Shown piece after piece: positions 61,378-64,000 of a DNA stretch of 64,000 bases. The number at the start of each line of letters is the position of its first letter. Within the stretch, counting starts at the first letter, position 1. A program made the translations under genes and the position numbers. Source of the DNA: an uncultured Massilia sp. (GTDB lineage: Bacteria; Pseudomonadota; Gammaproteobacteria; Burkholderiales; Burkholderiaceae). Under the pieces are notes generated by a model. The model was given only the letters and a program-made list of their open reading frames with translations, was not told the origin of the DNA and made no database searches. Location of the stretch: NCBI GenBank assembly GCA_946481275.1, contig CAMLMV010000018.1, positions 1 to 64,000 of the forward strand. The letters are read 5' to 3'.

Positions 61378-64000
61378 ATGCCTGACACCGTCCTGGGCCA
61401 GGGCGCACCCGCGTCCACCCCTGCCGCGCCCGCCGTTCCCGCTCCCCTCAAAGACGTCAGCCTCGACGACAAGTACACCGCCACCTCCGGCAAGATCTTC
61501 CTGTCCGGCATCCAGGCCCTCGTGCGCCTGCCGATGATCCAGAAGCTGCGCGACGAGAAGGCCGGCCTGGACACCGCAGGCTTCGTCTCCGGCTACCGCG
61601 GCTCGCCGCTGGGCGGCCTGGACGAGAACCTGTGGAAGGCCAAGGGCCACCTGGAAGCGAAATCCATCCAGTTCGTGCCCGGCGTGAACGAGGATCTCGC
61701 GGCGACGGCCGTCTGGGGCACGCAGACCGTGGACCTGATCGGCCCGGCGAAATATGACGGCGTGTTCGCGATGTGGTACGCGAAAGGTCCGGGCGTGGAC
61801 CGCTGCGGCGACGTCTTCAAGCACATGAACCATGCCGGCACGGCAAAGCACGGCGGCGTGCTGCTCGTCGCGGGCGACGACCACGGCGCGTATTCGTCGA
61901 CCCTGCCGCACCAGTCCGACCACATCTTCGCCGCGTGCATGATCCCCGTGCTGTATCCGTCGAACGTGCAGGAATACCTGGACCTCGGTGTGCACGGCTG
62001 GGCGATGTCGCGCTTTTCCGGCCTGGCCGTCGCATTCAAGGCGCTGGCCGACACGGTGGAATCGAGCGCTTCGGTCGACGCCGATCCGTTCCGCGTCGAC
62101 GTGAAAATCCCGCAGGACTTCGCGATGCCGGAAGGCGGCCTGAATACGCGGCTGTCGGCGATCCCCCTGGGCCAGCAGGCACGCAACCAGGAAGCCCTGA
62201 TGCAGGACTACAAGATCTACGCGGCCCTCGCGTACGCGCGTGAAAACAAGCTGAATCGCACGACGATCGACAGCCCGGATGCGAAGCTGGGCATCATCGC
62301 GTCGGGCAAATCGTACGTGGACGTGCTGGAAGCGCTGGAAGAACTGGGCATCGACGAAGCGATGGCGGCACAGGTCGGCCTGCGCCTGTTCAAGGTGGCG
62401 ATGATCTGGCCGCTGGAGCCGGAAGGCGTGCGCGAATTCGCGCAGGGCCTGGACGAGATCCTCGTCGTCGAAGAAAAGCGCCAGGTCGTCGAATACCAGC
62501 TCAAGGAGCAGCTCTATAACTGGCGCGACGACGTGCGTCCGCGCGTGATCGGCAAGTTCGACGAAAAGGGAGAATGGGTCGCGCCGCGCGGCGAATGGCT
62601 GCTGCCGCCGAAGGCCGATTTCTCGGTCGCGCAGGTGGCACGCGTGATCGCAGGCCGCATCACCCGTTTGAACCTCGACGACCGCACCCGCGACCTGATC
62701 AAGGCCCGCCTCGCGTTCCTGGAAGCGAAGGATGCGGTGCTGATGAAGGCCGTGACGACGCCGTTCCGTCCCGCGTTCTACTGCTCCGGCTGCCCGCACA
62801 ACACGTCGACGAAGGTGCCGGACGGCTCGTTCGCGCTGGCCGGCATCGGCTGCCACGTGATGGCGACGTCGATCTACCCGGAGATGAACAAGCTGACGAC
62901 GCACATGGGCGGCGAAGGCGCGCCGTGGATCGGCCAGGCCGCGTTCTCCAAGGTGCCGCACGTCTTCCAGAACCTGGGCGACGGCACCTATTTCCACTCG
63001 GGTTATCTCGCCGTGCGCGCCGCCATCGCGGCCAAGGTCAACATCACTTATAAAATCCTGTACAACGACGCCGTCGCGATGACGGGTGGCCAGCCGGTCG
63101 ACGGCACGACGTCCGTGCCGCTGATCGCGCGCCAGATGGCAGCCGAAGGCGTCAAGCGCATCGCGCTCGTCACGGAAGACCTGTCGCGCTACGAAGACCG
63201 TTCCGCGCTGCCGGCCGAAGTGACGCTGTACGACCGCAGCAGGATGGACGACGTGCAGCGCGAACTGCGCGAGATCCCCGGTGTGACGGTCCTCATCTAC
63301 GACCAGACCTGCGCGGCCGAGAAGCGCCGCCGCCGCAAGGCGCGCGCGCACGGAGCGCGTGCCGGAGAATTTCCGGACGTCGCAAAACGCATGGTGATCA
63401 ATGAAGCCGTGTGCGAAGGCTGCGGCGATTGCGGCGTCCAGTCGAACTGCGTATCGATCCTGCCGAAGGAAACGGAATTCGGCCGCAAGCGCGCCATCGA
63501 CCAGTCCGCGTGCAACAAGGATTACTCGTGCGCCAAGGGCTTCTGCCCGAGCTTCGCCACGGTCGAGGGGGGCACGCTGAAGAAGAACAAGGCCGGCGCC
63601 AGCAAGAAGGACGGCGACGACGGCTGGGGCCCGCTGCCGGCGCCCGCCCTGCCCTCGATCGCGGCGCCGTACAACATCCTGATCAACGGCATCGGCGGCA
63701 CCGGCGTCATCACCGTCGGCGCGCTGATGGGCATGGCGGCGCACCTCGAGGGCAAGGGCGCGTCCGTGCTGGACATGACGGGCATGAGCCAGAAGAACGG
63801 CTCCGTCACGTCGCACGTGAAGATCGCGGAGACGCCGGAACGCCTGCGCGCCCAGCGCATCGCCACCGGCGAGGCCGACCTCGTGCTGGGTTGCGACATG
63901 CTGACGGCCGGCGCCGCCGACGCCATCTCGAAGATGCGTCCGGGCCGCACGATGGTCGTCGTCAACCTGCATGAACAGCCGACCGGCACGTTTGCCCAGC
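61378..64000 (+). CDS. Fused indolepyruvate:ferredoxin oxidoreductase (3' truncated)
   Basis: Oxidatively decarboxylates aryl-pyruvates (from aromatic amino acids) to aryl-acetyl-CoA with ferredoxin. 874 codons are seen; the family is about 1150-1200 residues, so the C-terminus lies beyond the window. From the N-terminus: pyrimidine-binding domain (GKIFLSGIQALVRLPMIQKL, FVSGYRGSPLGGLDENLWKA), transketolase-like second domain, thiamine-diphosphate domain (PAFYCSGCPHNTSTKVPDGS, THMGGEGAPWIGQAAFSKVP), iron-sulfur cysteines (CEGCGDCGVQSNC; CNKDYSCAKGFC) and the start of the gamma domain (INGIGGTGVITVGALMGMAA). TTTGGAGACACC precedes the ATG. Confidence 0.95.
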   Translation, partial: MPDTVLGQGAPASTPAAPAVPAPLKDVSLDDKYTATSGKIFLSGIQALVRLPMIQKLRDEKAGLDTAGFVSGYRGSPLGGLDENLWKAKGHLEAKSIQFVPGVNEDLAATAVWGTQTVDLIGPAKYDGVFAMWYAKGPGVDRCGDVFKHMNHAGTAKHGGVLLVAGDDHGAYSSTLPHQSDHIFAACMIPVLYPSNVQEYLDLGVHGWAMSRFSGLAVAFKALADTVESSASVDADPFRVDVKIPQDFAMPEGGLNTRLSAIPLGQQARNQEALMQDYKIYAALAYARENKLNRTTIDSPDAKLGIIASGKSYVDVLEALEELGIDEAMAAQVGLRLFKVAMIWPLEPEGVREFAQGLDEILVVEEKRQVVEYQLKEQLYNWRDDVRPRVIGKFDEKGEWVAPRGEWLLPPKADFSVAQVARVIAGRITRLNLDDRTRDLIKARLAFLEAKDAVLMKAVTTPFRPAFYCSGCPHNTSTKVPDGSFALAGIGCHVMATSIYPEMNKLTTHMGGEGAPWIGQAAFSKVPHVFQNLGDGTYFHSGYLAVRAAIAAKVNITYKILYNDAVAMTGGQPVDGTTSVPLIARQMAAEGVKRIALVTEDLSRYEDRSALPAEVTLYDRSRMDDVQRELREIPGVTVLIYDQTCAAEKRRRRKARAHGARAGEFPDVAKRMVINEAVCEGCGDCGVQSNCVSILPKETEFGRKRAIDQSACNKDYSCAKGFCPSFATVEGGTLKKNKAGASKKDGDDGWGPLPAPALPSIAAPYNILINGIGGTGVITVGALMGMAAHLEGKGASVLDMTGMSQKNGSVTSHVKIAETPERLRAQRIATGEADLVLGCDMLTAGAADAISKMRPGRTMVVVNLHEQPTGTFAQ

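Noticed and set aside
61267..63972. 900-codon open frame opposite the indolepyruvate oxidoreductase gene
   Set aside because: Arg/His/Asp-rich shadow of a GC-rich gene with clear domains on the plus strand; it has no family motif.

Overview
The window is high-GC DNA from a betaproteobacterium, most likely Oxalobacteraceae of the Massilia/Telluria/Duganella type. This rests on the order gpmA-envC-ctpA-ThiF, the run yibN-grxC-secB-(SH3)-gpsA, the petABC-sspA-sspB-tRNA-Thr block, a complete general secretion (type II) operon, and a fused indolepyruvate:ferredoxin oxidoreductase. No tool was run; family names come from motifs and gene order, and the genus is an inference.

Layout. 1-2.7 kb: the 3' end of hslU, a small basic ORF, a secreted cupin and an XRE-type regulator. 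2.7-14 kb (minus strand): a type II secretion operon in the order gspG-H-I-J-K-L-M-N-D-E-F-C, mostly with overlapping or nearly touching genes. 14.1-18.6 kb (minus): gpmA, envC, a C-terminal processing protease and a MoeB/ThiF-type enzyme. 18.7-21.6 kb (plus): rhodanese-like yibN, grxC, secB, an SH3 protein and gpsA. 21.6-24.3 kb (minus): cupin, DUF2461 protein, DegS/DegQ-type protease, mscL. 24.5-28.8 kb (plus): cytochrome bc1 genes petABC, sspA, sspB, tRNA-Thr.

28.8-41.5 kb is the accessory part, lying between tRNA-Thr and the rtc operon. It holds two degraded or unrecognised ORFs, an orphan vgrG, a 1644-residue Rhs effector with a C-terminal tip I cannot name, and an overlapping immunity gene. 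Downstream is an AT-richer tail: further immunity-like genes separated by short scars of rhs and PAAR sequence, a duplicated immunity gene broken by one extra C in a run of seven, a frameshifted exported-protein gene flanked by two sites that look like integron attC sites, an intact stand-alone PAAR gene, and a decayed IS5-type transposase. No other type VI structural genes are present, so the apparatus must be elsewhere. This tail is the most interesting part of the window: it looks like a record of repeated toxin-tip replacement in which old immunity genes were kept.

41.5-45.6 kb: RNA repair genes rtcA and rtcB, transcribed divergently from the sigma-54 activator rtcR, with a very good -24/-12 promoter in front of rtcB. 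45.7-46.9 kb: a GIN-domain exported protein and a BON lipoprotein. 46.9-57.5 kb (minus): a Tad/Flp pilus cluster (flp, tadV, an AAA ATPase, cpaB, cpaC, a short lipoprotein at the cpaD position, cpaE, tadA, tadB, tadC, a tadD-like TPR lipoprotein), with a strong intrinsic terminator directly after flp. 57.9-60.1 kb: a diguanylate cyclase and an HD-GYP phosphodiesterase, tail to tail beside the pilus genes. 60.3-64 kb: a LysR regulator and the first 874 codons of a fused indolepyruvate:ferredoxin oxidoreductase that runs off the end.
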